A DNA stretch of 64,000 nucleotides from Muscardinus avellanarius (GCA_963383645.1 OY726561.1:23950795-24014794), one strand, 5' to 3'. Positions 22,545 to 34,491 are shown, counted from the first letter of the stretch. A program made the numbers and translations. The notes: generated from the sequence alone by a model not told the origin.

Positions 22545-22950
22545 AGTTTGCAGGGAAATATAGTGAACTGGAGAACGGAATGCTAAGTGAGATTAGTCAG
22601 TCACAAAAAGTAAGAAATCAGATGCTCTCACTAATATGGGAAACTAGGGAGACAAAGGATGATAGGAGAAACTCTAGATAAGGAATGAGCAAAGGTAGGT
22701 GAGCAAATAATGTGACCTCACTTAGGGGGATGTGAGAATGGAAAGGGAAATTCTGTAATGTGCATGGCATAAATGTATTCATCAACGTATCCAATTCAAT
22801 CAGTAAGCCAAAGGTGAGAAGAAGGAAGGGAGCCAGAATGGGGTGGGAACTGGGGAAGGGCTAAATAAGTGATGTGTGCATGTATGCCTCTACCATCTTG
22901 TACTCCATTAAGATGTGTGACTACAATGCACCATAAAAAAATTTTAAAAT
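22545..22950 (+). mobile_element. L1 3' end (3'UTR), sense
   Basis: GGAATGCTAAGTGAGATTAG and TCACAAAAAGTAAGAAATC resemble the ORF2-3'UTR junction of L1. The G-rich 3'UTR, TTGTACTCCATTAAGATG and ACAATGCACCATAAAAAA follow. The SINE at 22976 lies immediately downstream. Confidence 0.82.
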
Positions 22951-22975
22951 AAAGTTAGCATTACAACCAGGTGTA

Positions 22976-23172
22976 GTGGCACACCCCTGTAATCCCAGTA
23001 TTTGTGAGGCTGAGAAAGGAGGATTACCTGTTTGAAGCCAGTCTTAGCAATTCAGAGAGGCCTCAGTCACTTAATTAGATCCTGTTTCAAATAAAAAAAT
23101 AAATAGGCCTGGTAGGGCTGGGGATGTCTCTTAGAAGTAGAATACCTCTGGGCTCATTCCCCAATAACACAA
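22976..23172 (+). mobile_element. B1-dID SINE, old
   Basis: ACCAGGTGTAGTGGCACACC, GTTTGAAGCCAGTCTTAGC, then GGGCTGGGGATGTCTCTTAG and TTCCCCAATAACAC. Confidence 0.88.
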
Positions 23173-23329
23173 AAAAGAAAAATAAAATGAGCATTATACA
23201 TGTAACATTTTTTAATATGAAAAAACTTATATCTCCTCATGTACATTTGACCAGATACCTTATCTTTCCCAATATACATAATCCTACCTTTCTTTTATTA
23301 CTTTTAGAGGTCAATGTGCAGCATTATAT

Positions 23330-23573
23330 AATTCCCTTGATTTGCCGGGCGTGGTGGTGCAAGCTTGTAATCCCTGCGCTTGGGAGACTGAAACAGGAGG
23401 ATCTCACAGGTTCGAAGCCAGCCTTAGCTATTTAGTGAGGCTCTCAGCAACTTAGTGAGACCCTGATTCCAAATTAAAATATAAAAAATGTCTGGGAGTA
23501 TAGTCCGGAGGTAGAACGCCTCTGGGTTCCACCCCCAGTACCACCAAAAAAAAAAAAAAAAATTCCCTTGATT
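23330..23573 (+). mobile_element. B1-dID SINE with perfect 13-bp target-site duplication
   Basis: AATTCCCTTGATT at 23330-23342 and 23561-23573 flanks GCCGGGCGTGGTGGTGCAAG ... CCACCCCCAGTACCACC plus an A tail. B box GGTTCGAAGCC intact. The frames at 23124-23435, 23424-23633 and 23474-23665 are shadows. Confidence 0.95.
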
Positions 23574-24172
23574 AAACAGACATATACAAATAGAACACAC
23601 ACAAATACATTTAATGATTTTGTGTTTAGCCAAAAAGAATTAATGTACGAATGCAATCTTGTCACTTAAGTTATTCTTTTATATGATCATCGTGTTCTTT
23701 GAATGGTGGTGCAGGTTGACTTTTGTGTGTCTTTGTGGTCATTTAAGACAATTTTATACAATTAACAAAATAGAAAAATATTTTAGGTTTATAGAAAAAA
23801 TAAATGATCAGTGTTTGAGTCGTGATGCAAAGGAGTACACAGAATGTTTCCTATTTCAAGTTGAGAGTAATAATATCAGAGTTTAAATTTTCCCAGTTTC
23901 CCATTCATATTGAGAGTAGTGAGTGAAATATTGGAAAACACTCATTACTCAGATCATTTACATCATTCCTATATAAAGTAGGTATATAATTTACATTTTA
24001 AGATCAATATTCTATTATTCTTTGTCCACATTAGTCAAAAGCATATTGTTAAATTTATGCTCATAATGTCCACTAATGTAGTTCCTATAATTTATATGTA
24101 AACAATGTATTAAGTTCTCTTCTTAATATATGATTATGAAGATCATATCTTTTCCTCTAAAAGAGGTGCAAC
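23574..24172. other. Unique non-coding DNA
   Basis: The frame at 23659-23886 has no domain. AT-rich. Confidence 0.5.
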
Positions 24173-24263
24173 GCCGGGCGTGGTGGCGCACGCTTGTAAC
24201 CCCATGCTTGGGAGGCTGAGACAGGAGGATAACGCAGGTTCACAGCCAGCCTCAGCTAAGTGG
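24173..24263 (+). mobile_element. B1-dID SINE, 5' part (split by LTR)
   Basis: GCCGGGCGTGGTGGCGCAC through GCCAGCCTCAGCTA. The rest resumes at 25170. SINE target-site duplication: AAAGAGGTGCAA at 24160-24171 and AAAGAGGAGCAA at 25302-25313. Confidence 0.93.
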
Positions 24264-24486
24264 TGATGAGGAGGTAGAAAGGAAATAGGCAGATAGGGAA
24301 AAGGACTCGGTAGAAAAAAGTTAATTTCCTGAGTTTCCTGAGAGGCAATTAATACCTGAAATTCCAAAGGCTCAGAGATAAGAAGGATCAGAGCTTCACA
24401 AAGCCATCTGTTTCCTAATCAACAAACCCACCTAGCAAGTCTGGCATTCCTGAAAGGAGACCCTTCAAAGGACTTGCAAATACCCT

Positions 24487-24494
24487 ATGCAAAT
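24487..24494 (+). promoter_or_regulatory. Octamer motif ATGCAAAT in LTR
   Basis: A perfect POU/Oct-1 octamer in the upstream part of the solo LTR, where enhancer elements are expected. Binding is not shown. Confidence 0.5.
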
Positions 24495-24620
24495 TCTCCT
24501 TGGAATCCCAAAGTCACCCTAACCCAAAGCGGACTTGCAAGCCTTGCCTGACCTGACGACAAAGGGGGACTTTCCCACTCGGGACCCCCTTCCCTTCTGG
24601 GGAGCTGTTCTCTCTCTCTC

Positions 24621-25062
24621 TCTCAGGTCGTGTTGGCCCTGAGAGAAGGCAGAGTGCATCTGAGGGCACATGGCTCGGGCGACTCTTGAGTAGTGACCTG
24701 AAGGCCTCTGCTGGACATCAAGGCTGGCCAGGCCCCTAGGGGTGACCTGTACCTCTTTTCTGGCAGATCACGTGGACTCTGGGAGAAAGTAGTTTGCAAC
24801 TTATGGGCACTTGGCTCTGTTGACACTTGGGTAGTGACCCTGAAGGCAGCTACTGGACTCCAGAGTTCCAACCACCCCTTTGGGTTGTTCGGCCACTTTT
24901 CTCTATTCCCTTCTGGCAGATCATGTGAACTCTGGAAGAAAGCAGCCTGCACCTGAAGGCAATTTGGCTGGGGCTACTCTCAAGTATTGTCCTGAAGGCA
25001 GCTGCGGGACCCAGAATTCCAGCCCCTTTTGGGGTGTTCAGCCACCCTTCCCCCCATTCCCT
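24621..25062 (+). repeat. Three tandem ~150-bp units inside the LTR
   Basis: Units at 24621-24758, 24759-24911 and 24912-25062. Units 2 and 3 both start TCTGGCAGATCA and share GTGACTCTGG-like, CCTGAAGGCAGCT and TTGGG(T/G)TGTTC blocks; unit 1 is the most divergent (TCTCAGGTCGTGTTGG, GAGTAGTGACCTGAAGGC). Confidence 0.85.
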
Positions 25063-25071
25063 GCTGCTTCC

Positions 25072-25077
25072 AATAAA
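25072..25077 (+). promoter_or_regulatory. AATAAA polyadenylation signal of the LTR
   Basis: AATAAA just after the third tandem unit and about 95 bp before the LTR end, normal placement for an R region. Confidence 0.65.
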
Positions 25078-25169
25078 CCTTTTACTCCCTTTCCTGAGGT
25101 CTGCGGGTGTCATTCTTGTCTCACCGTAGACAGGAACTCGCTGGGTTTCCTCTCAAGAAACCCATTTCA

Positions 25170-25301
25170 GTGAGGCTCTCAGCAACTTGGCGAGATCCTG
25201 TTTTCAAATAAAATGTAAAATAGGTCTGGGAGTGTAGACCAAAGGTAGAAGGCCTCTGGATTCCATCCCCAGTGCCACCAAAAATAAATAAATAAATACA
25301 T
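25170..25301 (+). mobile_element. B1-dID SINE, 3' part (split by LTR)
   Basis: GTGAGGCTCTCAGCAACTTG through GGGAGTGTAGACCAAAGG, CATCCCCAGTGCCACC and an (AAAT)n tail. Confidence 0.92.
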
Positions 25302-25313
25302 AAAGAGGAGCAA

Positions 25314-26060
25314 TGCATTTTTAATTAAAGTGTTATTCTTCCATTAACTCTAGCTTTAAAGACAGATAATTGTATCTGATAAATAAATTTTACCTTTACA
25401 TTTCCTGCTGACAGTAAAATTTTATCATACTTAAATATTTTTGAGCTTATAAAATATACCAATTAAAAAGTTGTTTATGCAAACATTATTTCTCAATTCA
25501 TACTCCAGGTGTGTCTAAAGTTATTTAATTGGATGTACAAAATTAAAAATTTTTCAACACCAAATTTACAGCTGATATCGTTAATACTCATCATGTCCCA
25601 TCTTACTTATATAAGACACTTATAAGAACTTAAACTAAGCAATTTTATAGGTGTCTTATAACATTGTGTAAGTTTTGAAAGGTATACTTCATATAGTAGA
25701 AATCCATAATATATGGTAAATTATTTAATGATTCTCTCAGATTGCTAAGATCAAATGAATACTTCCAAGCAATAATAATATATTATTTCCATAGATATAT
25801 CAAAATACTTTCTTCAACTATTTACTGTCCTGAGTACCTTAAATATTTATCATCATTTAGCTATTTCATATGTTATAATTTTTAATATGAATACACTTAT
25901 AAACTTTTAAAATGTATCTCTTTCTAAAACCACCCTTTTTTGGATATTTAAGTAAAAAATATTTTCAAAGAAACAGAAAAGCCAAATAAAATATTCCATC
26001 AGAAAATAAATTTTAAGATTTTATTTCAGCAAGCAATGGAGTAATTGGGACACCAGAGGG
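25314..26060. other. Unique AT-rich non-coding DNA
   Basis: No gene or repeat recognised. Confidence 0.5.
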
Positions 26061-26064
26061 ACTC

Positions 26065-26308
26065 CATAATGAAGGAAAAACCTCAGTGGAACCAGAAAGA
26101 AATAGGGAGGAGGAAGACTGAGATTCATTAATGGGAATATGTGTATACACGTGAATATTCCAATGTCAATCTGGGTGTTCTGTATTGGGAGAGAAGGAAA
26201 TGGGGACGCAGAGGAGGCACCAAGGGCTGCGTGCATGTATGTCACTGCAAATATGATTTACATTAGGATGCGAACCTCTAATGCACCAGTACAAGCATAA
26301 AGAGATTT
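26065..26308 (+). mobile_element. L1 3'UTR end, sense
   Basis: TTCATTAATGGGAATATGTG, a G/A-rich stretch, then TTTACATTAGGATGCGAACC and AATGCACCAGTACAAGCAT, the L1 3' terminal pattern. The 74-residue minus-strand frame here is a shadow. Confidence 0.7.
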
Positions 26309-28611
26309 TATTTCATATCTATATTAATATATTTCTGTACATAGAGGTACTATGTCAGTTGTATGGCAAAAATTAAGTGCTGATTTAAGGGTAACTTACC
26401 TTGTAATAACTCTACCTTGTAATAACAATGATACCAGAAACAACAACCACAGCAACAGCAAAAACAGTTTTTCATTAAACTTCTTAAATAAGTATATATT
26501 TTGAAAAATAATGAATTCATAGTCACCTATGCCAAATATGCAATATTTCAAGTCAGGTGTAATTTTAAATATGACAATATTTACCGAAATTAAGTTAAAA
26601 GTCCATTCTCTATACTCTGCCAAAGGTATGCTTAAGAAATCTATTATGCAAAGAATAAAAGCTGATTATATAACTAAACATTTATTGACCCGTAAAGTAT
26701 ATTTATATTTTAGAAGACTCTGTATATGAATTCGTATTTTAGAAAAATACATTTATATGCCAATTGTAAATCTTGCTTAACATTTTGAATCTTACAACAC
26801 TGCATAAAGAACTGCATGAAAATGCCCAAATTACATAGAGAATATCCCATGAGGAAATACTGTCCTTGTGTCCCTAATTTGAAATTCATTCACTGATTAT
26901 AGGGACACTAAAACAAGGACACTCCCTGATCAGTAAATCTGGAAACAGGTCATAGAGGCATCTGTTCTCCATATACCTATTTAATGAGGTCATTTAGTAC
27001 ACATATCATGCATTGGGGAGTGCTTAATTTTTAGTAGGATCATTAATCTAGCTAAGAGTTAGTGAATTAAAATTATCTTTGAATTTAAATAGAACACTCC
27101 TTTGTCTAATTTGCTCAAATTTATTGACATACACGCTTAAATACAGACCATTTTATAAATGCTTAAGACAAATATATTAGTTGTAGTATATAGTCTCATC
27201 AAAATAAGCACCTTCGTAACCTTGAAAGTAATTAGAACTCAACAGATTTAAAACTATGAATACTGAATTGCCGAGCAGTAGCCATTTTCAATGGGACTCT
27301 GGAAACCCTGCTGTATATTGATTATAGGAAAAACTTCTGAGCAGTCACTGCTAATAACCAGAGACTTTTTTGTGTGTGAGTAGAAACACTTTGTAAAGAA
27401 GTTTCACCTACTTAAAAATGAAGAGAATAAGCCCTGGTCATGCAATGCCACATAGGTTACAGTTAAAAACTTTTACTGTTGTTTTAAGTATTCTGATTCA
27501 CAGATAAGATAGAAGCATAAAGTTTGAGTTTTTTAAGGCTGGCTGTTGTTCATCAGACCAAATGAAAAAAACTCCGGCCATAATTACTTGGGCTTTTCCA
27601 GATCATTTTATATTAAGTGGAACTCAAGAATAAGCACGCCATTTGACTATAATGTCTATAATTTCCCATTATTTGGAAGTGTGACTCTTGACCCTAGGAA
27701 AGAAGTAATGGCAGAGAAGCACGTACTGAGGCATAAAGTTCTTATCTGATTTGATGTTTAGCAACGCTCCCACTGGACAAAATTACAATAAGTGTAAAGG
27801 AAAAAGTATTTCCTTAGATTAATGTTTCTCATTTTTATGTAACATCATGCAGGAGTTTATTACCAGAAAAATACCATGTGAATTTCTAGTAAAAGAAACA
27901 TCATGACAGAAAGCCTACATTTCTCAGAAAGTGATGAGCCTGGAGGGGCGAGGAGGTATTTGGTCCTACAGTAATTCTTAGAATGACTGGCCTGGCTGGT
28001 CACTTTTTCTGATACTTAAATTTATTTCTGTGTTCTTAAATTTTCAAGTTATATCTTTTGTTTGGTTTTAAGGCTATAAATAAAGATTAGCAGTGCTCTC
28101 ATTTGAGGAGCAGATGTAAGAATAAGGACTTATTCACAAATATTTTTAAACTACTTACACATACTACAGAACTCATTTTGCCAGAAGAAAAAGAAAAGAA
28201 AAGAAAAAAAAACAGTAAGACAAATGGACTTCAGACAAAGAGAAAGGAAGAAGGATATTTGTTTTGCTCTCTTTCAAAGGGTTTTCACTATGACATAGTA
28301 TATTTCACTATGACAAAATATAAGGCTGGCATTTACTGTAAAGATACTTAGTATGTAAATGTTTCATATTCTGAGAATCCAAAACAAGTATTTTATTTAT
28401 ATAATGTATGTATTATTTATGATCATCTTTCTCATTTCTTGACACAAAATTTCAAATTTTAATAAGCTTTGCAAAATTTTCCTCTGGGAATGAGTGCAAT
28501 ATATGACTACTATCAGTCATAGGTAGGTAGGTTTTCCTTCTAGGCCTCTTTATCATTATAAAAATTGAAACAACTATTGCATATTTGTCTTTCAAGACAC
28601 TCACTAGTTAG
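26309..28611. other. Unique non-coding DNA
   Basis: Two minor tandem duplications: period 16 at 26397-26428 (TACCTTGTAATAAC twice) and TTTCACTATGACA twice near 28284-28315. No gene, exon or named repeat. Short frames at 26396-26729, 27546-27749 and 28103-28351 lack domains. Confidence 0.5.
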
Positions 28612-28925
28612 CGTATTAGTTTTGTAGAGCTGCCATTAAAAAGTCACACAGACTTTGTGGTTTGAGCAACAAAATTTTAACTCATGGTTCCAGAGACTAA
28701 AAGTCTGACATCAAGATATCTGTAGGGTAATCTCCTACGCCCCATGCAGATTCCCAGATTCTGGTGGCTGGAGGCAATTTCTGGAGTACCGTAGCTTATT
28801 CTGAGTCACCACAACCTCCATATTCATTTTGATTTGGTGTGCTCTTTATGAACAAGGCTGGCTCCCAATAGCCCATTTTATAAAAACACCAGACATATTA
28901 TTTTAAGACCCACAGTGATAAACTT
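28612..28925 (-). mobile_element. MLT1-type MaLR LTR, minus strand
   Basis: Antisense MLT1 order: AGAGCTGCCATTAAAAAGTC, GTGGTTTGAGCAACAAAA, CTCATGGTTCCAGAGACT, then GGCTGGCTCCCAATAG and AAAACACCAGACATATTA. Ancient ERVL-MaLR solo LTR. Confidence 0.75.
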
Positions 28926-29194
28926 ATTTTTACCTAATTAACTCTAAAGATTTCATTTCTAAGCCAGGTCATATTCTTAGATAATGGGTAAAAGTAATTC
29001 AATATATAAAGTTTTGGGGTGAAATAACCCATTACTGTTGGTTTGGGATAGTTACAGACTTTATTTAAAGATATCACATAATTGTATAAAACATCAATGA
29101 AAATGTAAAACCGTCTTTAAAAAGCTTTCCAATAAAAATTTCTACATCAATTTTTTGAAAAAGATTCCTTAATTGAGATTTATGTTACATGCAC

Positions 29195-29196
<2 letters not shown>

Positions 29197-29238
<42 letters not shown>
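29197..29238. repeat. (TG)n microsatellite at SINE tail
   Basis: About 21 TG units ending in TGGTAC of the adjacent minus-strand SINE. Confidence 0.97.
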
Positions 29239-29239
<1 letters not shown>

Positions 29240-29440
29240 TACTGGGGTGGAACCCAGAGGCTTTTTACCTCCGGGCTATACTCCCAGCCCTGTTTTTTAT
29301 ATTTTATTTGGAAACAGGGTCTTACTCAGTTGCTGAGAGCCTCATTAAGTAGCTGAGGCTGGCTGCGAACCTGCGCGATACTCCTGTCTCCGCCTCCCAA
29401 GGGCAGTGATTACAAGTGTGCGCCACCACGCCTGGCTTAT
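29237..29440 (-). mobile_element. B1-dID SINE, full length
   Basis: TGGTACTGGGGTGGAACCC, CTCCGGGCTATACTCCCAG, ATTTGGAAACAGGGTCTTAC, GCGCCACCACGCCTGGC. Head-to-head with the SINE at 29718. Confidence 0.93.
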
Positions 29441-29705
29441 ATGTACTATCTTTAAAAAAAAAAAAAAAAAAATGCCTTTCTCCTTCAAGACATTTACCTC
29501 ACTTAAAAAGTATAGCCCTCCTCACTACAAATAAAATTTAAAATTTATACTAAACCACTCCAAACAATAAAGAAACTATGTGGGTGATATTAAGATTTAT
29601 CACTTAAGTGAGAGGAGCTGGAACATCAAGACAAAAGATTCTTAGACAATCCATAACATGTAAAGTCATTCCTACTCTATCTTATTTATAATTGTTGCTC
29701 TGAAG

Positions 29706-29936
29706 ATACAGAAACTAGCCAGGCATGATGGCATATGCTTGTAATTCCAGCATTTGAGAGGCTGAGACAGGAGGATCCGGGTTTGCAGCCAGCCTCAGTT
29801 ACTTAGTGGGGCCCTTTGCAACTCAATGAGACCCTGTTTCAAAATAATAAATAAAAAATAGGGCTTGGGGTGTAGCTTGGAGGTTGAATGCCCCGGGGTT
29901 TCATCCCCAGTACTGAAAAAAAAAATACAGAAACTA
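29706..29936 (+). mobile_element. B1-dID SINE with perfect 12-bp target-site duplication
   Basis: ATACAGAAACTA at 29706-29717 and 29925-29936 flanks GCCAGGCATGATGGCATATG ... TTTCATCCCCAGTACTG plus an A tail. The 'GCAACTCAATGAGACC' segment marks the subfamily. Confidence 0.95.
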
Positions 29937-30084
29937 AAAATGATGAGAATCATTATTACATTAAAATACAATTAATAATCTTGATATGATGATTGAAAAT
30001 TAGAACACTATAAATATTAGTTTCACAATCTATCATTAATACTTTAATATTAGATTAAAAGAGTTAAATAAGATAAATGTTCAA

Positions 30085-30302
30085 GCAAGGTGTGGAGGTG
30101 CATGCTTGTAATCCTGGCATTCAGGAGGCAGAGACCTGAGGATCGCGGTTCAGGGACAGCCTCAGCTACTTGGTGAAGTCCTTCACAAGTCAGTAGAACC
30201 TGTTTCAAAAGTAAAAAAAAAAAAAAAAAAAAAGACTAAAAAATAGGGCTGGGGGTGTAGCTTGGAGGTACAATGCGCCTGGATTTCATCCCTAGTACCA
30301 CA
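30085..30302 (+). mobile_element. B1-dID SINE with long A linker
   Basis: GCAAGGTGTGGAGGTGCATG, GGATCGCGGTTCAGGGAC, an A21 linker, then GGGCTGGGGGTGTAGCTTGG and CATCCCTAGTACCAC. An (AAAT)n tail runs to 30353; ATAAATGTTCAA/ATAAATGTTTAA flanks suggest the insertion duplication. Confidence 0.9.
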
Positions 30303-30420
30303 AAAAAAAAAATAAATAAATAAATAAATAAAATAAAAATAAATAAATAAATGTTTAAATGCAAACAAAATTTTAAATAGTATACTATTAAGACATATTT
30401 ATGTGCCAAACCAAACAGTT

Positions 30421-30581
30421 CAAACATTCCTATTTTTGCACGGGTTCGAAGCCAGCCTCAGCTACTTAATGAGACTCTCAGCCACTTAGTGAGACCCTGT
30501 TTCCAAATAATATATAAAAAAGGTCTGGGAGTATAGCCTGGAGGTAGAAAACCTCTGGGTTCCACCCCCAGTACCACCAAA

Positions 30582-30625
<44 letters not shown>

Positions 30626-30666
30626 TATAAAAATAAAAAATAAATAAAAATAACAAACATTCCTAT
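30421..30666 (+). mobile_element. 5'-truncated B1-dID SINE with target-site duplication
   Basis: CAAACATTCCTAT at 30421-30433 and 30654-30666 flanks an element that starts directly at the B box (GGGTTCGAAGCC) and lacks the first ~65 bp. Right half GGGAGTATAGCCTGGAGG and CCACCCCCAGTACCACC are complete. Confidence 0.92.
30583..30625. repeat. (AAT)n microsatellite at SINE tail
   Basis: About 14 AAT units within the SINE's target-site duplications. Confidence 0.96.
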
Positions 30667-31153
30667 CTTTCTAAAAGCTATTTGGTTTATATTATTTTGT
30701 CATAGTATATATTTTAAAAATAAGAAAAAAGTTAAAGAATAGATTGTATGATTAAAACCTAAGTGCTATATTTTCTTTAAATCATTTATAGACATCGTTT
30801 TCATTCAGATTACTGATCAAGACTTTTTTTTTTAATGTGGTAAGGTCTATGTTCTTAAACTTAGATAAGAAAGAGATCATGAATACTAGTCAAGGCTAAG
30901 ATTTTAAAAATACATCTAAATCTACATGGCATGATTTTTTTGTCTTTATAATAACAAGACAAAAACACAATACCTCACAATAAAAAATTAGTGTTCAATA
31001 CCTATAATTGCAGTTGTTTAGAGTAGCCAACTAGTCATCAAATCAAACTCCAGCACCAACTTATAAGGACACTGATTCTATCTTCAAGAGCACTTTAAAG
31101 GGACTTTTTACTACTTAATGAGGGCTTTAACTCTCTCCTAAAAATATCACAGT

Positions 31154-31348
31154 AGCTGAGTGTGGTGGCATACATTTGTAATCCGGGAGGCTGAAACAGG
31201 AGGATCACATTTTGCAGATAGCCTCAGCTACTACTGAGTGAGGCCCTTTGCAACTCAGTGAGATCCTTTTTCAAAATAAAGAATAAAAAACAGGGGTGGG
31301 GCTGTAGCACAGAGGTAAAATGTCCCTGGGTTCCATCCCCACTACAGC
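31154..31348 (+). mobile_element. B1-dID SINE, 'GCAACTCAGTGAGACC' subfamily
   Basis: GCTGAGTGTGGTGGCATAC, TTGCAACTCAGTGAGATCC, then GGGGCTGTAGCACAGAGG and CATCCCCACTACAGC. A short TA-rich tract follows. Confidence 0.88.
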
Positions 31349-33476
31349 AAAAAGATATATATACATATGCACACATATATGTTTATATATTATATTTATA
31401 TATTTATTTATTATATTTATATATTTACATATATTATGGTAGCTTGACTTACATCTGTACTGCTCAGCTGAACTTTTCAGACTATCAGCTAATCTCTATA
31501 ACAGGTTGTTGTGAATAGCAACTCTGAATCCTCACATCCGTCTAAACTGTCTTCTATCCCTACTCCCTTTCAACTTAGCAACTTTATACTTTATGAAAAA
31601 TTATTTTCTAAGAATCTCCTTTAAATATACTTGAAATAGGCACAGTATGAACAAACCTGACTCTCACCTTATGATAATATTATTTCAGACATGAAAATGG
31701 TATATTTCACATAATAACATGTAATTATACCAAGTCCACAGACTTAGGTATTTATATATCTGAACAAACACTGCCAAAACTACTTGTTATAACACGATGA
31801 CCTTCTAAATTCTATAGCATTTTCTTCAGCTCAGTTCTATTAACATCCTGAACTCTATAATTCTTTGTTGAGTCAGGTGGTACTGACTATGAGAGACATT
31901 AGCTTCATTGGCCTTTATCCGCTTGACACTAGTAGCAATCGATACTAGTACACCTAGGTGTAGTGTGATAACTAGAATGTCTCCAGATGTTACCTAACAT
32001 CTTCTATGTGGAAAACAAAAGGCCCCAATGAAAAAATCTTGTAAAAAAAAAAAAAAAGTCGTGTTAATCTAAAATCAAGGAGAATACAGTGAAAACACAT
32101 TTTTAAGTTTTGAATAAAATGTGGAGTTTTAGAGAAATGCTACATAAACAATGAAATCTACATTAATATTTATTAAAAGATATCACATTCTAAATAGAAA
32201 AAAACGTTTCTTATGATAAAGTGTTCCTTAAACAGCATTGCCATTTAGTCCATTGTTCCTATCTACAAAACACTTTGGCATAAACAACTCAGCAGTCACA
32301 AAGTCTAGAGTTAAATATTAATTTTATTTAAATAATGCCCACCAAAGTCACTTCATCTGAAGTTATTAAATTTTCTTCTATATTATTTTCTTCCATTTTT
32401 CCCCCTCCTAATACCCCCATATCCCCATGCCTTTGACTTACTCAGCTTCAAAACTTGGCTTTAAATATTCTCTTCTTACCTAAGCATATCTTCCCTTGTT
32501 CAGATTTGGAGCTCTTCTGCCTTTATAGGTTTTTGCTTACATTCCATACACCATACATTAGACTAAAAATGCAAAGTATTTGATGTATACAAGAGGAAAG
32601 AAACAAAATAGATTTATCTCGAGTTAAAGTGAGTTGAACATGATATTATAGATTAAAAACTCAAAATGAGTTTTGTGAGTTTCTTATCACTTTATAAGAA
32701 ATAATCAGAGATGCTCACTCACTTCCAAGGAATATCAGAGATATTAAATTCAGTCCTGAGTGACATATTTTAAACAGCTATTGGAAACTGAGGAGCATGA
32801 TTGAGATAAAACACCAAAGGCTCTGAAAACAGTCTAATATAAATTTTTATGTGGAATTTGTATTCAGTCACCTGAATACGCATGTAGTAAGGACTGGAAT
32901 AGCCAAAATTTTTAAAGAATGAAAAATTTGTTTAAAATAAAATAATTCATTTGTTCTTTGTTCTTTGATGTGGAAATACGAAACTCAAAGTCTCAATTTG
33001 AGAAGTGAAATGATATAAGTAAATAAATCAATCAATCAAAAGAAAAACAATTCTCTGTGTATTTAAAAGAGTTAGCTTTCACAAATACATGATAGTATGG
33101 TTGACAAGATATAGGTCCCAAATCCTATGTAAAACATACTTGAGAGAACATAGTTTTGACTATATATTCAATAGAGTGAATGTACTGACTGATATATGTG
33201 TGATGGTGTCTTTAATCCACATTAATATATATAAGCAAAATAAAATATAATTTGTGACATTATGATGTAGATATATATTTAAAATTTCCCAACATACTAA
33301 ATGTGAAATTATTTCTTGGTATCCTATGAGTGCATTGACAGTTCACAACACACACATGCACAGCAACCCTGTCTAGGTTTTCCAAACTTTAAGTTACTGT
33401 AAGTGGAAACACCATTGCAATTTTAGTCATTTTATGTTTTCTTTTCCTTTTGGTTCTAAGTGTGGAAGTCTAAAAG
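31349..33476. other. Unique AT-rich non-coding DNA
   Basis: The C/T-rich stretch 32370-32560 faintly resembles the antisense 3' end of L2 but is not callable. No gene recognised. Confidence 0.45.
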
Positions 33477-33540
33477 GTTTTTTGTTTGTTTGTTTGTTTG
33501 TTTGTTTTTGTTGGTTTTGTTTTGTTTTGTTTTGTTTTTG
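33477..33540. repeat. (GTTT)n/(GTTTT)n microsatellite at SINE tail
   Basis: Tetra- then pentanucleotide TG/T units leading into the minus-strand SINE tail. Confidence 0.95.
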
Positions 33541-33722
33541 GTGGTACTGGGGTTCCTGGAAGCCCTTCTACTTCTGGGCTACACTCCCAGACCTATTTTA
33601 TACTTTTTTATTTTTGGAAACAGGGTCTCTTAAGCCAGGACAGCTGGCTTCAAACCTGCATGATCCTCCTGTCTCTGCCTCCCAAGCGTGGGGATTACAA
33701 GCGTGCACCACCATGCCCAGCT
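33541..33722 (-). mobile_element. B1-dID SINE, 'GCTTAAGAGACC' subfamily
   Basis: GGGGTTCCTGGAAGCCCTTC, GGCTACACTCCCAGACC, GGGTCTCTTAAGCCAGGAC, CCTCCCAAGCG, CACCATGCCCAGC. The plus-strand frames at 33434-33755 are shadows. Confidence 0.93.
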
Positions 33723-34491
33723 AAAAGTTGTTTTGAAGAAATCAAATTCCTTTGAGAAACCCATTGGTACATTCTTTTTGTTAAGCACATATAATTAATC
33801 TACCCAGATTTCCTGGGCTTTCCTGATCACTGGAGCTGTTGGCTGTTTGCAAAGTATAAGGCCTGATGTTTAACTGCAGTATTCCCCTTCTTATTCAGGA
33901 TCTATGCTCTCCAATATCCACAATGGATTCCCAAAATCATAGGTAGCATCAAACTGTAAATTCCATGTTTTTTCCAGTATATATGTATACACCTACAATA
34001 TTTTTTCAGAGGCAATGACAGAGGTTTATTTAGAAAAATGGGGGAGGAAATTCTTGTTCAAGGGAGAATGTGGGCTACCACAAGAGTCAGAGATGCCTGG
34101 GGATCTTACAGTTCTTTTATCGGAAATACCTTCCAGGGGGGTGAGTAGGGACACACAACACAGAGAAAGGTATGGTTTTCTTCAGAATGCTCAACCCCCT
34201 GACAACCTATGATATATTTAAATGTATAAATTAGGCACAGCAAGAAATGAACCACAAGCAATAAAATAGAGCAATTACAAAAATATAATATTAGAAATTA
34301 CCTGCATGTGGTGTCTCAATCCCAAAATATTTTATTGTGCTGTATGTAGATCTTAGCAACCTCAGAGCATATTTTTTTTTTCTTCCCTACATTGAGAACT
34401 CCCACCTTTTCACTTAAAGGGAGCGTTTTATAGCTTTTTTTGTCATGTCTGAATTGGAAGCATCCATACTCTTCTCCTTAGCACCATTATT
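33723..34491. other. Unique non-coding DNA
   Basis: No gene or repeat recognised; the frame at 34015-34212 shows no domain. Confidence 0.5.

Larger units (their letters stand above)
24264..25169 (+). mobile_element. Solo LTR (906 bp) of an endogenous retrovirus, inserted in a SINE
   Basis: TG...CA ends (TGATGAGG ... CCCATTTCA) precisely interrupt a SINE. Flanks are GTGG and GTGA, a 4-bp duplication with one mismatch. It holds an octamer ATGCAAAT, a CT run, three tandem ~150-bp units, AATAAA, and a GT/CT-rich stretch after it as in R-U5. GC content is far above the surroundings. No gag, pol or env adjoins, so LTR-LTR recombination probably removed the provirus. A 4-bp duplication and this form fit a gammaretrovirus-like (class I) LTR; that class is my inference. 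The frames at 24143-25173 are non-coding shadows. Confidence 0.8.

Noticed and set aside
24623..25173. Overlapping ~100-residue frames in a GC-rich block
   Set aside because: The block is a solo LTR with TG/CA ends and tandem repeats; GC content explains the long frames on both strands.
32370..32560. L2 3' end, antisense
   Set aside because: Only a general C/T-rich resemblance; no block long enough to support the call.
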